DNA from: Clostridiales bacterium
GTDB lineage: Bacteria > Bacillota > Clostridia > Oscillospirales > CAG-272
Length of the DNA stretch: 64,000 bases
Assembly (NCBI GenBank): GCA_022793655.1
Contig: JAAWDG010000011.1
Span: 1-64,000, forward strand
Direction: 5' to 3'
Part shown: piece by piece, positions 53,102-61,158 of the stretch
Layout of the letters: each line of letters begins with the position of its first letter
Position numbering within the stretch: the first letter of the stretch is position 1
Notes under the pieces: generated by a model
Database searches by the model: none
Seen by the model: the letters and a program-made list of their open reading frames with translations, nothing else
Told to the model about the DNA's origin: nothing
Made by a program: the position numbers and the translations under genes

Positions 53102-53881
53102 ATGATTTTTGCAGCGGATATTGGCAATTCCAGCATTTCGGTGGGGATTTATACGCAAGAGGGTACCCTTGCGCTGAGTTTTAAACTCTCTTGTGACCGT
53201 GCTAAAAGTGAAGATGAATATGCGGTCATGCTGAAAAATATCTTTGATATCTATGCTTTTGAGCAAACATTGGTGCATCATGTCATTATCGGCTCGGTTG
53301 TGCCGGCGCTTACGTTTGTGCTTTGCTCGGCGACACAAAAATTGTTTAAAGGCGTAAGGCCGCTTGTGGTGGGGCCAGGCATTAAAACTTCGCTTGATAT
53401 CAAAGTGGATCATCCGTCTGAATTAGGAGCCGATATTGTGGCGAATGCGGTGGCGGCTATCAAGCGCTTTCCCGCCCCGATTGCGATTGTCGATTTGGGC
53501 ACAGCGACTACGGTTACCGTCATTAACAAGAAAAAGCAGCTCACCGATGTGTTTATTTACCCGGGTGTTCAGTCATCCCTTCGTGCGGTGAGCAGTGACG
53601 CGGCCGAGTTGCCGCAGATTGCTTTGTCGGAACCGAAAGCTTTTGCGGGTAAAAACACAGCGGTGAGTATGAATGCAGGTATTTTATATGCCAATGCCTT
53701 TGCCGTAGATGGCTTTATAAAGAAAATAAAATTGACTTATCAGATGGAGAAACTCAGTGTAGTGGCCACCGGCGGCATGGCTGAACTTGTGACGCCGATT
53801 TGCGAAACACTCGTTACGGTGCGTAAGCATTTAACCTTAAAAGGACTCTACTATATTTACTTAAAAAACAGTACAAACTGA
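53102..53881 (+). CDS. coaX: type III pantothenate kinase
   Basis: About 259 residues. The ASKHA-fold phosphate loop is FAADIGNSSISVGIY; DHPSELGADIVANAVAAI, IVDLGTATTVTVI and GGMAEL are CoaX signatures. It phosphorylates pantothenate in the first CoA step and is insensitive to CoA feedback. I place the start at ATG 53102 because family members begin right before this loop. ATG 53060 has a better ribosome site (AGAGG) but adds 14 residues and lies in a hairpin. An ECF S-component, likely for pantothenate, follows. Confidence 0.92.
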   Translation: MIFAADIGNSSISVGIYTQEGTLALSFKLSCDRAKSEDEYAVMLKNIFDIYAFEQTLVHHVIIGSVVPALTFVLCSATQKLFKGVRPLVVGPGIKTSLDIKVDHPSELGADIVANAVAAIKRFPAPIAIVDLGTATTVTVINKKKQLTDVFIYPGVQSSLRAVSSDAAELPQIALSEPKAFAGKNTAVSMNAGILYANAFAVDGFIKKIKLTYQMEKLSVVATGGMAELVTPICETLVTVRKHLTLKGLYYIYLKNSTN

Positions 53882-53976
53882 CTGAAGCTGCACCCAGTGG
53901 GGCGGTATTTGGTCTTTTGTAAATAAATTTTTGTACGCTGTATCCAGAAAGTGGAACGGCAGTAAGGAGGCCTATT

Positions 53977-54564
53977 ATGGCAACAAACACACAAGCAAAA
54001 ACAATGAAAATGGTGCAGATGGCACTGCTCGCCGCGATTGTGGTGGTATTGCAGCTGTTAAGCTACTCCATCAAACTGGGGACGTTTAATTTGACGTTGG
54101 TTTTAATCCCTGTGGTATTAGGCGCTGTTTTGTTTGGCCCAAAAGAAGGGGCGTTTTTAGGCGGCGTTTTTGGGGTGGTCGTATTGATCGCCTGTATTTC
54201 CGGCATGGATGCCGGCGGTAATATACTGTGGAATGTCAATCCCTTTTTAACAGCCGTTGTTTGTATACTAAAGGGCGCAGCAGGCGGTCTTGTTTCTGCC
54301 TTAGTTTATCGGGCACTGTCTAAAACAAATGATTTTGTAGGAACTATGGCAGCGGCGATCGTGTGTCCGGTTGTGAATACAGGTTTATTTTGTCTTTGCC
54401 TGTTTCTCTTTTTCCGTGATACGCTTACGGCTTGGGCCGGTGGAAACGATCTTGTGACTTATATTTTTGTTTCTTTAATTGGCGTTAACTTTTTGATTGA
54501 ACTCGGCGTGAACGTTGTGTTTGGACCGGCGATTAAAACAATCTTAAAAGCAATTAAAAAATGA
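53977..54564 (+). CDS. ECF transporter S component, probably pantothenate (PanT-like)
   Basis: 195 residues with six hydrophobic segments in the compact S-component fold. The N-terminal MAlLAAIVVVLQLLSYSIKLGTFNLTLVLIPVVLGAVLFGPKEGAFLGGVFGVVVLI is a strong match to ECF S-component proteins, which bind a vitamin and share the EcfT-EcfA module. Ligand specificity cannot be read directly; the neighbour coaX suggests pantothenate. AAGGAGG precedes the ATG by 8 nt. The energising module is not in the window. Confidence 0.85.
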   Translation: MATNTQAKTMKMVQMALLAAIVVVLQLLSYSIKLGTFNLTLVLIPVVLGAVLFGPKEGAFLGGVFGVVVLIACISGMDAGGNILWNVNPFLTAVVCILKGAAGGLVSALVYRALSKTNDFVGTMAAAIVCPVVNTGLFCLCLFLFFRDTLTAWAGGNDLVTYIFVSLIGVNFLIELGVNVVFGPAIKTILKAIKK

Positions 54565-54696
54565 GATTGACTTGAAAAAATTTACATGAATAAGCGGCAG
54601 GAAAATGTCCTGCCGTTTATTTTCTCTGTTTACATAAATATACAGATGTGGCTAACCGTATGTAAATACGAGAACCAAAAGAAAATGGGAGGAGCC

Positions 54697-55191
54697 GTGG
54701 AAAAAATAATTGTGATTGGATGTCCTGGTGCAGGCAAAAGCACTTTTGCCAGAGGTTTAAGAGAGCGAACAGGGCTGCCTCTCTATTATTTAGATAGGAT
54801 CTGGCATAAGCCAGACCGCACCAATGTGTCAAGAGAAGAATTTGACGCACAGCTGAAAACGATGATAGCAGGGGAGCGGTGGATTATTGACGGCAATTAT
54901 ATACGCACGATGGAAATGCGTCTCGAAGCGTGCGATACGGTGTTTTTCTTAGATTATCCGCTTGCGCTTTGTCTGGCGGGTGTAGAGGCTCGTATTGGCA
55001 AGCCGCGGGAGGATATGCCCTGGATAGAAACAGAATTTGATGAAGAGTTCAAACAATGGATACTTGATTTTTCTGAAACGCAACGGCCAAAGATCATGGA
55101 TTTAATAGCAAAATATCAAAAAGAGAAACATATTATGATTTTTACTTCCAGAGAAGAGGCGGATCAATATTTAACTGCATTATTATCGTAA
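54697..55191 (+). CDS. P-loop kinase, DNA topology modulation (FlaR)/adenylate-kinase-like
   Basis: About 164 residues. The Walker A is IIVIGCPGAGKSTFARGL; LPLYYLDRIWHKPD, WIIDGNY and FFLDYPLALCLAGV follow the pattern of small nucleotide-kinase-like proteins annotated as topology modulation protein. The true role of this family is unclear. The GTG at 54697 (GGAGG 4 nt upstream) fits a start directly before the P-loop; the track ORF extends 37 codons too far. Confidence 0.8.
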   Translation: MEKIIVIGCPGAGKSTFARGLRERTGLPLYYLDRIWHKPDRTNVSREEFDAQLKTMIAGERWIIDGNYIRTMEMRLEACDTVFFLDYPLALCLAGVEARIGKPREDMPWIETEFDEEFKQWILDFSETQRPKIMDLIAKYQKEKHIMIFTSREEADQYLTALLS

Positions 55192-55193
55192 AC

Positions 55194-55224
55194 AAAAAAG
55201 ACGCTTTTAAAAAGCGTCTTTTTT
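55194..55224. terminator. bidirectional terminator before degV
   Basis: AAAAAAGACGCTTTT pairs with AAAAGCGTCTTTTTT between convergent genes, with T-runs on both strands. Confidence 0.88.
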
Positions 55225-55235
55225 ATGGGATTTTA

Positions 55236-56099
55236 TTACCGTACCGAACCATAATAGAATAAAGCTAACGTGCCGGGTCCTGAGTGTGCGCCGATGACTG
55301 GTCCTACCGGATTAATTTCGATGCGCTCGGGATGAAAATGCTCCTCAATCATGTCGGCTAAGCTCTGCGCGTCCTCGATACAATCGCCGTGTGAAATGAA
55401 AACGGTTTTGTACTTTTCCATACGGGCGGTTTCTTTCATTTTGTCAAACATGGCGATAATCGATTGTTTTCGCCCTCTGGCTTTCCCAATATTGATGAGC
55501 CGTCCCTCGTCGTCTACATGCAAAACTGGCTTAACGCCCAACATGGAACCAACAATCGCCGTCGCTGCGTTGACGCGTCCACCTCTTTTTAAGAAAAACA
55601 GATCGTCCACCGTAAACTGGTGACAGATATGCAGTTTGTTTTCTTCACAAAAACGGGATACTTCGTCAATTTCGCATCCTTCATCTCTCATTTTGGCTGC
55701 ATAATAGATGAGCAGGCCTTGCCCTAAAGAGGCGCATAAGGAATCAACCGTGCAGATTTTACGGTCGGGAAATTCAGACGCCAGCTCATCGGCGGCTAAT
55801 TTACCATTATTGTAGGTGGCTGAGAGGGCAGAGGAAAAGCCGATATATAAAATATCGTTGCCGGATTCAAGGCTTTTTTTCATTTCGTCTTTAAAACATC
55901 CCATGTTTACAGCAGAGGTCTTGGCGCTTTTCTTGTTTCTGAGTTCGGCATAAAACTGTTTAATATCGACCTGATCATTTGGCTTTGCCGGCTGGTCTTC
56001 TACAATGACATCTAACTGCAATACATGTAAAGACAATTCTTGAATCATTTCTTGGCTCATATCGCAGGAAGAATCGGTAAAAATTTCGAATTTGTTCAT
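55236..56099 (-). CDS. DegV-family fatty-acid-binding protein
   Basis: 287 residues. FTDSSCDMSQEM at the start, IGFSSALSATYNNGKLA, ICTVDSLCASLGQGLLI and the C-terminal INPVGPVIGAHSGPGTLALFYYG are DegV blocks. DegV/FakB proteins bind a fatty acid and present it to a FakA kinase; which fatty acid and whether FakA is present elsewhere is unknown. AAAGGA lies upstream of the ATG. Confidence 0.93.
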   Translation of the reverse strand: MNKFEIFTDSSCDMSQEMIQELSLHVLQLDVIVEDQPAKPNDQVDIKQFYAELRNKKSAKTSAVNMGCFKDEMKKSLESGNDILYIGFSSALSATYNNGKLAADELASEFPDRKICTVDSLCASLGQGLLIYYAAKMRDEGCEIDEVSRFCEENKLHICHQFTVDDLFFLKRGGRVNAATAIVGSMLGVKPVLHVDDEGRLINIGKARGRKQSIIAMFDKMKETARMEKYKTVFISHGDCIEDAQSLADMIEEHFHPERIEINPVGPVIGAHSGPGTLALFYYGSVR

Positions 56100-56161
56100 A
56101 GGCGTAAAGTCCTTTCTGTGAAATATAGTGATTGAAAAAACAGAATATTTATGGTAAGATA

Positions 56162-56191
56162 ATTATAATATATTATGCGGTTTTGATTCAA
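56162..56191 (-). promoter_or_regulatory. promoter of the degV gene
   Basis: On the minus strand TTGAAT, 18 nt, TATAAT. Confidence 0.5.
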
Positions 56192-56268
56192 TAACAATTT
56201 TGTAAAATCGCTCTATTTTAGCAAAGAGAGTTTCTACTGATGGTAGAATGCGGTGATATAAGGAAATA

Positions 56269-56859
56269 ATGGACGAAACAACGATTAAAAAAACGATTGC
56301 AGAAAATATAGCATATTATCGAAAAAAGATTGGCTTGACACAATCAGAACTTTCCGAGAAGATTAATTATTCAGATAAATCAGTTTCAAAATGGGAGAGG
56401 GGCGATGGCCTGCCCGATGTGCTTGTGTTAAGCGAATTAGCCGAATTGTATGGCGTCACCTTAAATGATTTGGTTTCAGCCGGTCATAAAAAAGATCCAG
56501 CGAAAAGGCGAACGCGTATAAGAGTTTTTATTACGCTTTTGTCAGCGGGTCTGCCGTGGTTAGTGGCGGCCGTTGTTTATTTTATTATCAAGTTAGCTGC
56601 ACCGGAATATGCCTATGCAGAGCATTTTTTTCTCTATGCGATTGCTGTCTGCGGCATTGTCTCCACCGTTTTAACGACTCTTTGGTTTTCATATCTTTGG
56701 CAAATGTTATCAGTATCCATGATTGTGTGGGGCGTGGCGGTATCAGTTCACTTTACCTGTCGCATTCCGGAGGCGATTTATATTTACATTATAGCCGCGG
56801 TCATGCAGATTTTAACCTTGTTTTGGTTTACCATGAAAAAATTGGGTAATAAAAATTAG
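56269..56859 (+). CDS. XRE-family regulator with a C-terminal membrane domain
   Basis: 196 residues. Residues 1-65 are an HTH_XRE domain (IAENIAYYRKKIGLTQSELSEKINYSDKSVSKWERGDGLPDV). After a basic linker come four transmembrane segments (LLSAGLPWLVAAVVYFII; HFFLYAIAVCGIVSTVLTTLWF; VSMIVWGVAVSVHF; YIYIIAAVMQILTLFWF). Membrane-attached XRE proteins of this type are common in Clostridia, with unknown signals. AAGGA sits 6 nt before the ATG. Convergent with thrS through a shared terminator. Confidence 0.87.
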   Translation: MDETTIKKTIAENIAYYRKKIGLTQSELSEKINYSDKSVSKWERGDGLPDVLVLSELAELYGVTLNDLVSAGHKKDPAKRRTRIRVFITLLSAGLPWLVAAVVYFIIKLAAPEYAYAEHFFLYAIAVCGIVSTVLTTLWFSYLWQMLSVSMIVWGVAVSVHFTCRIPEAIYIYIIAAVMQILTLFWFTMKKLGNKN

Positions 56860-56871
56860 AATGTAATAGGT

Positions 56872-56912
56872 AAAAAACGACTTTTCTGCGATAGCAGAAA
56901 AGCCGTTTTTTT
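56872..56912. terminator. bidirectional terminator between the XRE gene and thrS
   Basis: AAAAACGACTTTTCTGC pairs with GCAGAAAAGCCGTTTTT (one A-C mismatch), loop GATA, with A/T runs on both strands. Confidence 0.88.
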
Positions 56913-56918
56913 AGTTCT

Positions 56919-58850
56919 TTACTTTATTTTATCATTGACTTCTTTTAGGGCTTTCTCAATGAAAGCGTCAACTGACATAGCGCCTAAATCTTCGCCTTTG
57001 CGGTTGCGTACCGAAACGGTGCCAGATTCCATTTCTTTTGCGCCGATAATCAGCATGTAAGGCAGCTTTTCAAGCTGTGCCTCACGAATTTTATAGCCAA
57101 TTTTTTCATTTCGATCGTCAACGCTAACTTTAAGTCCTATAGCCGTACAGCGGTTTGCAATTTCATGCGCGTAGTCAGCCTGTTCATCACCAATCGGCAG
57201 CAAACGAATTTGTTCAGGACTAAGCCACATGGGCAGTGCACCGGCATATTTTTCAATTAGCAGTGCCAAGGTTCTTTCGTAACAGCCGATGCTGGTACGG
57301 TGAATAATGTAAGGTGTTTTGGCTTTGCCATCCGAATCTGTATACTTCATGTCAAACTTTTCAGCTAAAAGCATGTCAATTTGAATGGTGATAATCGTAT
57401 CTTCTTTGCCATGGACGTTTTTCATTTGAATGTCAAGTTTGGGGCCGTAGAATGCAGCTTCACCAATGCCGATTTCATAGTCAATACCCATGTTGTCTAA
57501 AATCTTACCCATAACAGCTTGGGCATGATCCCATTGTTCGGTTGTTCCTTCAAATTTTTCTGTGTTCGTGGGATCCCATTGCGAGAAACGATAGGTACAG
57601 TCATCGGCAAGTCCCAGTGTTTCAAGCATATGTTTTGCTAATGCGAAACAGCCTTTAAATTCTTCTTCTAACTGGTCAGGGCGGATGATGAGATGCCCCT
57701 CTGAAATCGTGAACTGCCGCACCCGGATGAGGCCATGCATTTCACCTGAATCCTCATTACGGAATAGCGTAGAGGTTTCACCAAATCGCATGGGCAGATC
57801 ACGATAGGAGCGTTTGCGGTTTAAATATGCCTGGTATTGAAAAGGGCAGGTCATAGGTCGCAGGGCAAAACATTCTTTTGTTTCATCGTCTGGATCGCCT
57901 AAAATAAACATACCATCGCGGTAATGATCCCAGTGTCCTGAGATTTTATAGAGATCTCTTTTAGCCATGAAGGGTGTTTTGGTGAGCAGGTAGCCTCTTT
58001 TTTCCTCTTCATCCTCTACCCAGCGCTGCAATGTTTGAATGACTCTAGCGCCTTTAGGTAAGAGAATTGGCAAGCCTTGGCCAATTACCTCTGAAGTCAT
58101 GAAAAATTCAAGTTCACGTCCTAATTTATTGTGATCTCTTTTTTGTGCCTCTTCGACTTGTGTTAAATAGGCATTTAATTGATCTTTGGCTGGAAAGGCC
58201 GTGCCATAAATACGCTGCAGCTGCTTGTTTTTGGCGTTGCCTTCCCAATAAGCGCCTGTACACTGGGTTAGCTTCAGCGCTTTAATGGCACCCGTGGAAA
58301 ATAGGTGAGGACCTGCGCAAAGATCGATAAAATCTCCTTGTTTATAGAAGCTGATCTCTTCGCCTTCCGGCACTTTTTCAATTAATAATACTTTATAGGG
58401 TTCGCCTTTTTCCTGCATCAGTTTAATGGCCTCATCGCGGGGCAGGCAAAAGCGTTCTAAACGTTGATTTTCTTTGACGATTTTTTTCATTTCTGCTTCG
58501 ATTTTAGCAAGGATATCAGCCGAAAAGGGAACTTCTGAATCAAAGTCGTAATAGAATCCGTTGTCAATCGCAGGGCCAATGGTCAACTTTACTTCGGGAA
58601 ATAAACGTTTGACTGCTTGCGCCAATACATGAGAGGCGGTGTGCCAAAAAACTTTTTTGCCGCCGGTCGATGCAAAAGTAAGCGGAACAAGTTCGCAATC
58701 GGTATCAATGGTGGTTGTTAAATCACATGTTTTACCGTTTATTTCACAAGCAAGAATATCACGGCTGACCGGACCTTGCGAAGCAAGTGCTTCGTAAGCG
58801 GTAAGAGGCTGTTCGAAGCAAAGCTCTTTTTGTTCTACGTTGATTTTCAT
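56919..58850 (-). CDS. thrS: threonyl-tRNA synthetase
   Basis: 643 residues, complete. TGS domain at the N-terminus, the editing domain with HTASHVLAQAVKRLFPEVKLTIGPAIDNGFYYDF and the HxxxH site, class II motif 2 (MRFGETSTLFRNEDSGEMHGLIRVRQFT) and motif 3 (IGCYERTLALLIEKYAG), and the anticodon-binding domain (QIRLLPIGDEQADYAHEIANRC). Controlled by a T-box leader about 350 nt long. AAGGAG precedes the ATG by 8 nt. Confidence 0.97.
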   Translation of the reverse strand: MKINVEQKELCFEQPLTAYEALASQGPVSRDILACEINGKTCDLTTTIDTDCELVPLTFASTGGKKVFWHTASHVLAQAVKRLFPEVKLTIGPAIDNGFYYDFDSEVPFSADILAKIEAEMKKIVKENQRLERFCLPRDEAIKLMQEKGEPYKVLLIEKVPEGEEISFYKQGDFIDLCAGPHLFSTGAIKALKLTQCTGAYWEGNAKNKQLQRIYGTAFPAKDQLNAYLTQVEEAQKRDHNKLGRELEFFMTSEVIGQGLPILLPKGARVIQTLQRWVEDEEEKRGYLLTKTPFMAKRDLYKISGHWDHYRDGMFILGDPDDETKECFALRPMTCPFQYQAYLNRKRSYRDLPMRFGETSTLFRNEDSGEMHGLIRVRQFTISEGHLIIRPDQLEEEFKGCFALAKHMLETLGLADDCTYRFSQWDPTNTEKFEGTTEQWDHAQAVMGKILDNMGIDYEIGIGEAAFYGPKLDIQMKNVHGKEDTIITIQIDMLLAEKFDMKYTDSDGKAKTPYIIHRTSIGCYERTLALLIEKYAGALPMWLSPEQIRLLPIGDEQADYAHEIANRCTAIGLKVSVDDRNEKIGYKIREAQLEKLPYMLIIGAKEMESGTVSVRNRKGEDLGAMSVDAFIEKALKEVNDKIK

Positions 58851-58866
58851 GATGCATACTCCTTAA

Positions 58867-58904
58867 TATAAAATAAACACCCCGGACACATGTGTCCGGG
58901 GTGT
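58867..58904 (-). terminator. T-box terminator hairpin of thrS
   Basis: ACACCCCGGACACA pairs with TGTGTCCGGGGTGT, a perfect 14-bp palindrome, followed on the minus strand by TTATTTTAT. It competes with the antiterminator that contains the T-box sequence. Confidence 0.88.
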
Positions 58905-58965
58905 AGATTGCGGTATCGTTCAATCTGCACGGTTCCACCCGAGCTTTTCTCTCATTTCATATAAT

Positions 58966-59006
58966 GAAGACACCATAAAGCAAATACAAACATAACAAGG
59001 TGTCTT
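58966..59006. repeat. 41-bp direct repeat, copy 1, inside the thrS leader
   Basis: GAAGACACCATAAAGCAAAT... is identical over 41 bp to 59059-59099. The ends are complementary (AAGACACC/GGTGTCTT), so each copy is a hairpin with a 25-nt loop. Confidence 0.93.
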
Positions 59007-59058
59007 CTTGAAAATTCACCGCTAAAGCAGTGCATTTTCCAACGCTTACTCGTTTAAC

Positions 59059-59099
59059 GAAGACACCATAAAGCAAATACAAACATAACAAGGTGTCTT
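59059..59099. repeat. 41-bp direct repeat, copy 2, inside the thrS leader
   Basis: Identical to copy 1. In addition the 10 nt ACCATAAAGC within the copy is complementary to GCTTTATGGT at 59103-59112, allowing an alternative helix that would compete with the copy's own hairpin. Confidence 0.93.
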
Positions 59100-59216
59100 T
59101 ACGCTTTATGGTATAATATAAAAATGGTAAGTGGTATTTTTATAATGTCTACCGCGGTTTCACACCCACGCCGCTCTCTTGAGGCGACCTTTTATAAAAA
59201 CATATCTTACAATAGC

Positions 59217-59245
59217 ATCTTACCATATGCGTATTTTTTTGTCAA
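59217..59245 (-). promoter_or_regulatory. sigma-A promoter of thrS
   Basis: On the minus strand TTGACA, 17 nt, TAAGAT. Transcription would begin near 59210, exactly where Stem I of the T-box begins. Confidence 0.78.
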
Positions 59246-59252
59246 GGGCGAG

Positions 59253-59281
59253 TTGACAAAAAAGTCGCGCTGTGCTAAAAT
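59253..59281 (+). promoter_or_regulatory. sigma-A promoter of the HAD phosphatase gene
   Basis: TTGACA, 17 nt, TAAAAT. Its -35 is only 7 bp from the -35 of the divergent thrS promoter. Confidence 0.8.
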
Positions 59282-59307
59282 AGCGCCTGAAAATGGGGGG
59301 CGACGTC

Positions 59308-60111
59308 ATGGCGAAATATGCGTTTTTTCTGGATATAGACGGCACACTGCTCGACACGGCTTCGGTTGTGTCAGAAGAGAACAAAGCGGCTTTATGCTAT
59401 GCAAAAGAGCAGGGATGTAAGATCTTTGTGAATACAGGACGCGGATATGCTTGTATTCCCGATGAAATTTTATCTTTGCCGCTTGACGGTATTGTGGCCG
59501 GTTGTGGTTGCACTGTTTTGTATGGAGGCAAAGTCGTTCATTCCGAAGTGGTGCCGAACGAGGCAATTTATTCCTATTTAAAAGGTATTGAAAAGCGTAA
59601 ACAAAGTGCTTTTTTAGAAGGAGAAAATTGTCTGTTTCGGATGAATTGCGAGCCGACTGATGCGAAGATAGGTACTCCGCTTGGTGAATACTGCCATGCT
59701 GCACGCTTAGATTTTTCGCTTTGGCAGCCGCTTGTCGGCGCCGGTGACTTTTTGAAGTATCCGCAGCCGCGTATCCCTAAACTTAACTTAGTTGGTTCAT
59801 TTAATAAAGAACTGCTGTTAGATTATCAAGAACATTTTGACGGTGTCATTGATGAAGTTAAATGTGAAATGTACACAAAAGGTCACAGCAAAGCGACGGG
59901 TTTACGTCTAATCATGCAAGATTATCTGCCTGGCTTTTGTAGCGTGGCCATAGGTGACAGCGTAAATGATATTGATATGTTTCGTGCAGCTGATATTTCG
60001 GTGGCTATGGGCAACGCGAGTGAAGTTGTCAAGCAGCTATGCATAAAACAAACGGCTGCTGCAGATGATAATGGCGTAGGAAAAGCGATTATGCAGCTGC
60101 TTCATGGATAA
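59308..60111 (+). CDS. Cof-type HAD phosphatase
   Basis: About 267 residues. FFLDIDGTLLDTA contains the nucleophile Asp (DxD), VNTGRGYACI is motif II, and AIGDSVNDIDMFRAADISVAMGNAS is motif IV; the cap is type C2. Such enzymes dephosphorylate sugar phosphates or cofactor-like molecules. ATG 59308 is 7 nt from a GGGGGG ribosome site. It has its own promoter, divergent from thrS. Confidence 0.92.
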   Translation: MAKYAFFLDIDGTLLDTASVVSEENKAALCYAKEQGCKIFVNTGRGYACIPDEILSLPLDGIVAGCGCTVLYGGKVVHSEVVPNEAIYSYLKGIEKRKQSAFLEGENCLFRMNCEPTDAKIGTPLGEYCHAARLDFSLWQPLVGAGDFLKYPQPRIPKLNLVGSFNKELLLDYQEHFDGVIDEVKCEMYTKGHSKATGLRLIMQDYLPGFCSVAIGDSVNDIDMFRAADISVAMGNASEVVKQLCIKQTAAADDNGVGKAIMQLLHG

Positions 60112-60118
60112 AAATTCC

Positions 60119-60147
60119 TTGACAGGGTAAACTTGTTATGGTATACT
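60119..60147 (+). promoter_or_regulatory. strong promoter of tRNA-Ser
   Basis: TTGACA, 17 nt, TATACT, ending 68 nt before the mature tRNA 5' end. Confidence 0.8.
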
Positions 60148-60214
60148 GAATAGGCAAGTGTAGTCATAATATCGATAAATATTATTTTATTGAGTTTGAT
60201 AACGCCCAAGATAC

Positions 60215-60307
60215 GGAGAAGTCGCGTAGCCTGGTCGAGCGCGCGCGATTGGAAATCGCGTAAACGGCAAAACCGTTTCGAGAGTTCGAATCTCTCCTTC
60301 TCCGCCA
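60215..60307 (+). tRNA. tRNA-Ser (anticodon GGA), CCA encoded
   Basis: Acceptor GGAGAAG/CTTCTCC, D arm GCGTAGCCTGGTCGAGCGC, anticodon stem CGCGA/TCGCG with loop TTGGAAA (anticodon GGA at 60251-60253, reading UCC/UCU), a long class II variable arm AACGGCAAAACCGTT, T arm GAGAGTTCGAATCTCTC, and GCCA at the end. The long variable arm confirms serine. A terminator follows directly. Confidence 0.96.
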
Positions 60308-60343
60308 AAAAGCGACGATTTTCGACAGAGAATTGTCGCTTTT
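60307..60343 (+). terminator. terminator after tRNA-Ser
   Basis: AAAAAGCGAC pairs with GTCGCTTTTT and extends inward through ATT/AAT, followed by TTTT. Confidence 0.9.
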
Positions 60344-60373
60344 TTTGTTTTTATCGAGTTGTAGTTTGTTGGC

Positions 60374-60382
60374 TGATATAAT
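60374..60382 (+). promoter_or_regulatory. extended -10 promoter of the small lipoprotein gene
   Basis: TGATATAAT gives an extended -10; no good -35 seen. Confidence 0.45.
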
Positions 60383-60421
60383 ATATTTTTGCATAAGATA
60401 AAATGGAAATGGGTGTCACTA

Positions 60422-60841
60422 ATGAAAAGAATTTTAAATTGTATAGTATCTGTATTTGTGATCTTAGTTATCATTTTTTCTTTTGTTGGGTGTTCGGGTG
60501 GTATCAGCAATAATGATGCCAAGGCATATACCAGGGATTTTTTAGATGCAATAGAGGCGAAAGATTATGAACATGCAGCGACTTTTCTTCATCCTGAAAG
60601 ACCAGTTGACCTTGAACCCTTTTTTGAAGGTTTGAAAAGCGAGGAAAACATGGACTTTTCAACCATTGAGATAACAAAATATACCGGTTTTTCATCTTCT
60701 TATTATGACAGTACTGTTGAAGGCTCCGCTTATAGTTTGAGCATGAATGTCAAAGTGGGCGATGATGAAATCAAAATGGAAATAGAAATTGTCAAAAACG
60801 ACAATGGATATGGCATCTATAACTTAGATATTGACATCTGA
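60422..60841 (+). CDS. small lipoprotein of unknown function
   Basis: About 139 residues. A lipoprotein signal peptide (ILNCIVSVFVILVIIFSFVGC) with lipobox FVGC is followed by an acidic alpha/beta domain (AKAYTRDFLDAIEAKDYEHAATFLHPERP...VKVGDDEIKMEIEIVKNDNGYGIYNLDI). The repeated helix followed by strands resembles DUF4878/NTF2-like lipoproteins, but that is a guess. ATG 60422 is 7 nt after GGGTG. Confidence 0.72.
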   Translation: MKRILNCIVSVFVILVIIFSFVGCSGGISNNDAKAYTRDFLDAIEAKDYEHAATFLHPERPVDLEPFFEGLKSEENMDFSTIEITKYTGFSSSYYDSTVEGSAYSLSMNVKVGDDEIKMEIEIVKNDNGYGIYNLDIDI

Positions 60842-60900
60842 AAATTGAGTACGGGAGTTCAAATCATTCAGCCCCGTGGAACAATTTTTTGTGCTGGATG
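60841..60900 (+). terminator. terminator after the small lipoprotein gene
   Basis: AAAATTG pairs with CAATTTT and an inner ACGGG with CCCGT, followed by TT. It overlaps the last base of the stop codon. Confidence 0.75.
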
Positions 60901-61158
60901 CGGAAAGAATCGTGTGCATTTAGACTAACACAAATCGGCAAATTGAAGCTTTACAGTCTCCCAAAAACGAAAAGATGAAATGCAACGTTTGTTATACCAT
61001 TCGTATGTTTTGCCTCGAAATTGCAATAAAGTATTTTTTCTTGCTTATATACGCTGTCTATGTTTTCTGCAATGCTGTATAACAGCTGTTTTTCACGTGT
61101 CAGTTCATATTTGATGGCATTTTGGTCCATTTTGAAAATCGATTGCAGCAAGCGTGGT
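60901..61158. other. degraded region between lipoprotein and LytTR remnant
   Basis: No intact gene. The plus strand upstream of the LytTR remnant does not encode the rest of a LytTR protein. A minus-strand reading (LTREKQLLYSIAENIDSVYK...HLFVFGRL, within 60951-61133) looks somewhat protein-like but has no recognised family and no ribosome site. Confidence 0.4.

Larger units (their letters stand above)
58862..59210 (-). promoter_or_regulatory. threonine T-box riboswitch leader of thrS
   Basis: Read on the minus strand. Stem I starts with GTAAG/CTTAC and then TTTTTATA/TATAAAAA, and between them, on the 3' side, lies ATACCA, giving the specifier codon ACC (Thr). The apical part has AGAGAGC and GGTG...GAAACC. 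A Stem III hairpin follows (GAAAAT..ATTTTC around 59013-59041). Then comes the T-box GGGTGGAACCGTGCAG at 58926-58941, whose UGGAACC bulge binds the uncharged tRNA-Thr 3' end. Two identical 41-nt hairpins flank Stem III. Confidence 0.9.

Noticed and set aside
59142-59170. A second T-box sequence (minus strand GGGTGTGAAACCGCGG).
   Set aside because: It lies in the apical part of Stem I, where GGTG and GAACC pairing is normal, and no terminator follows it.
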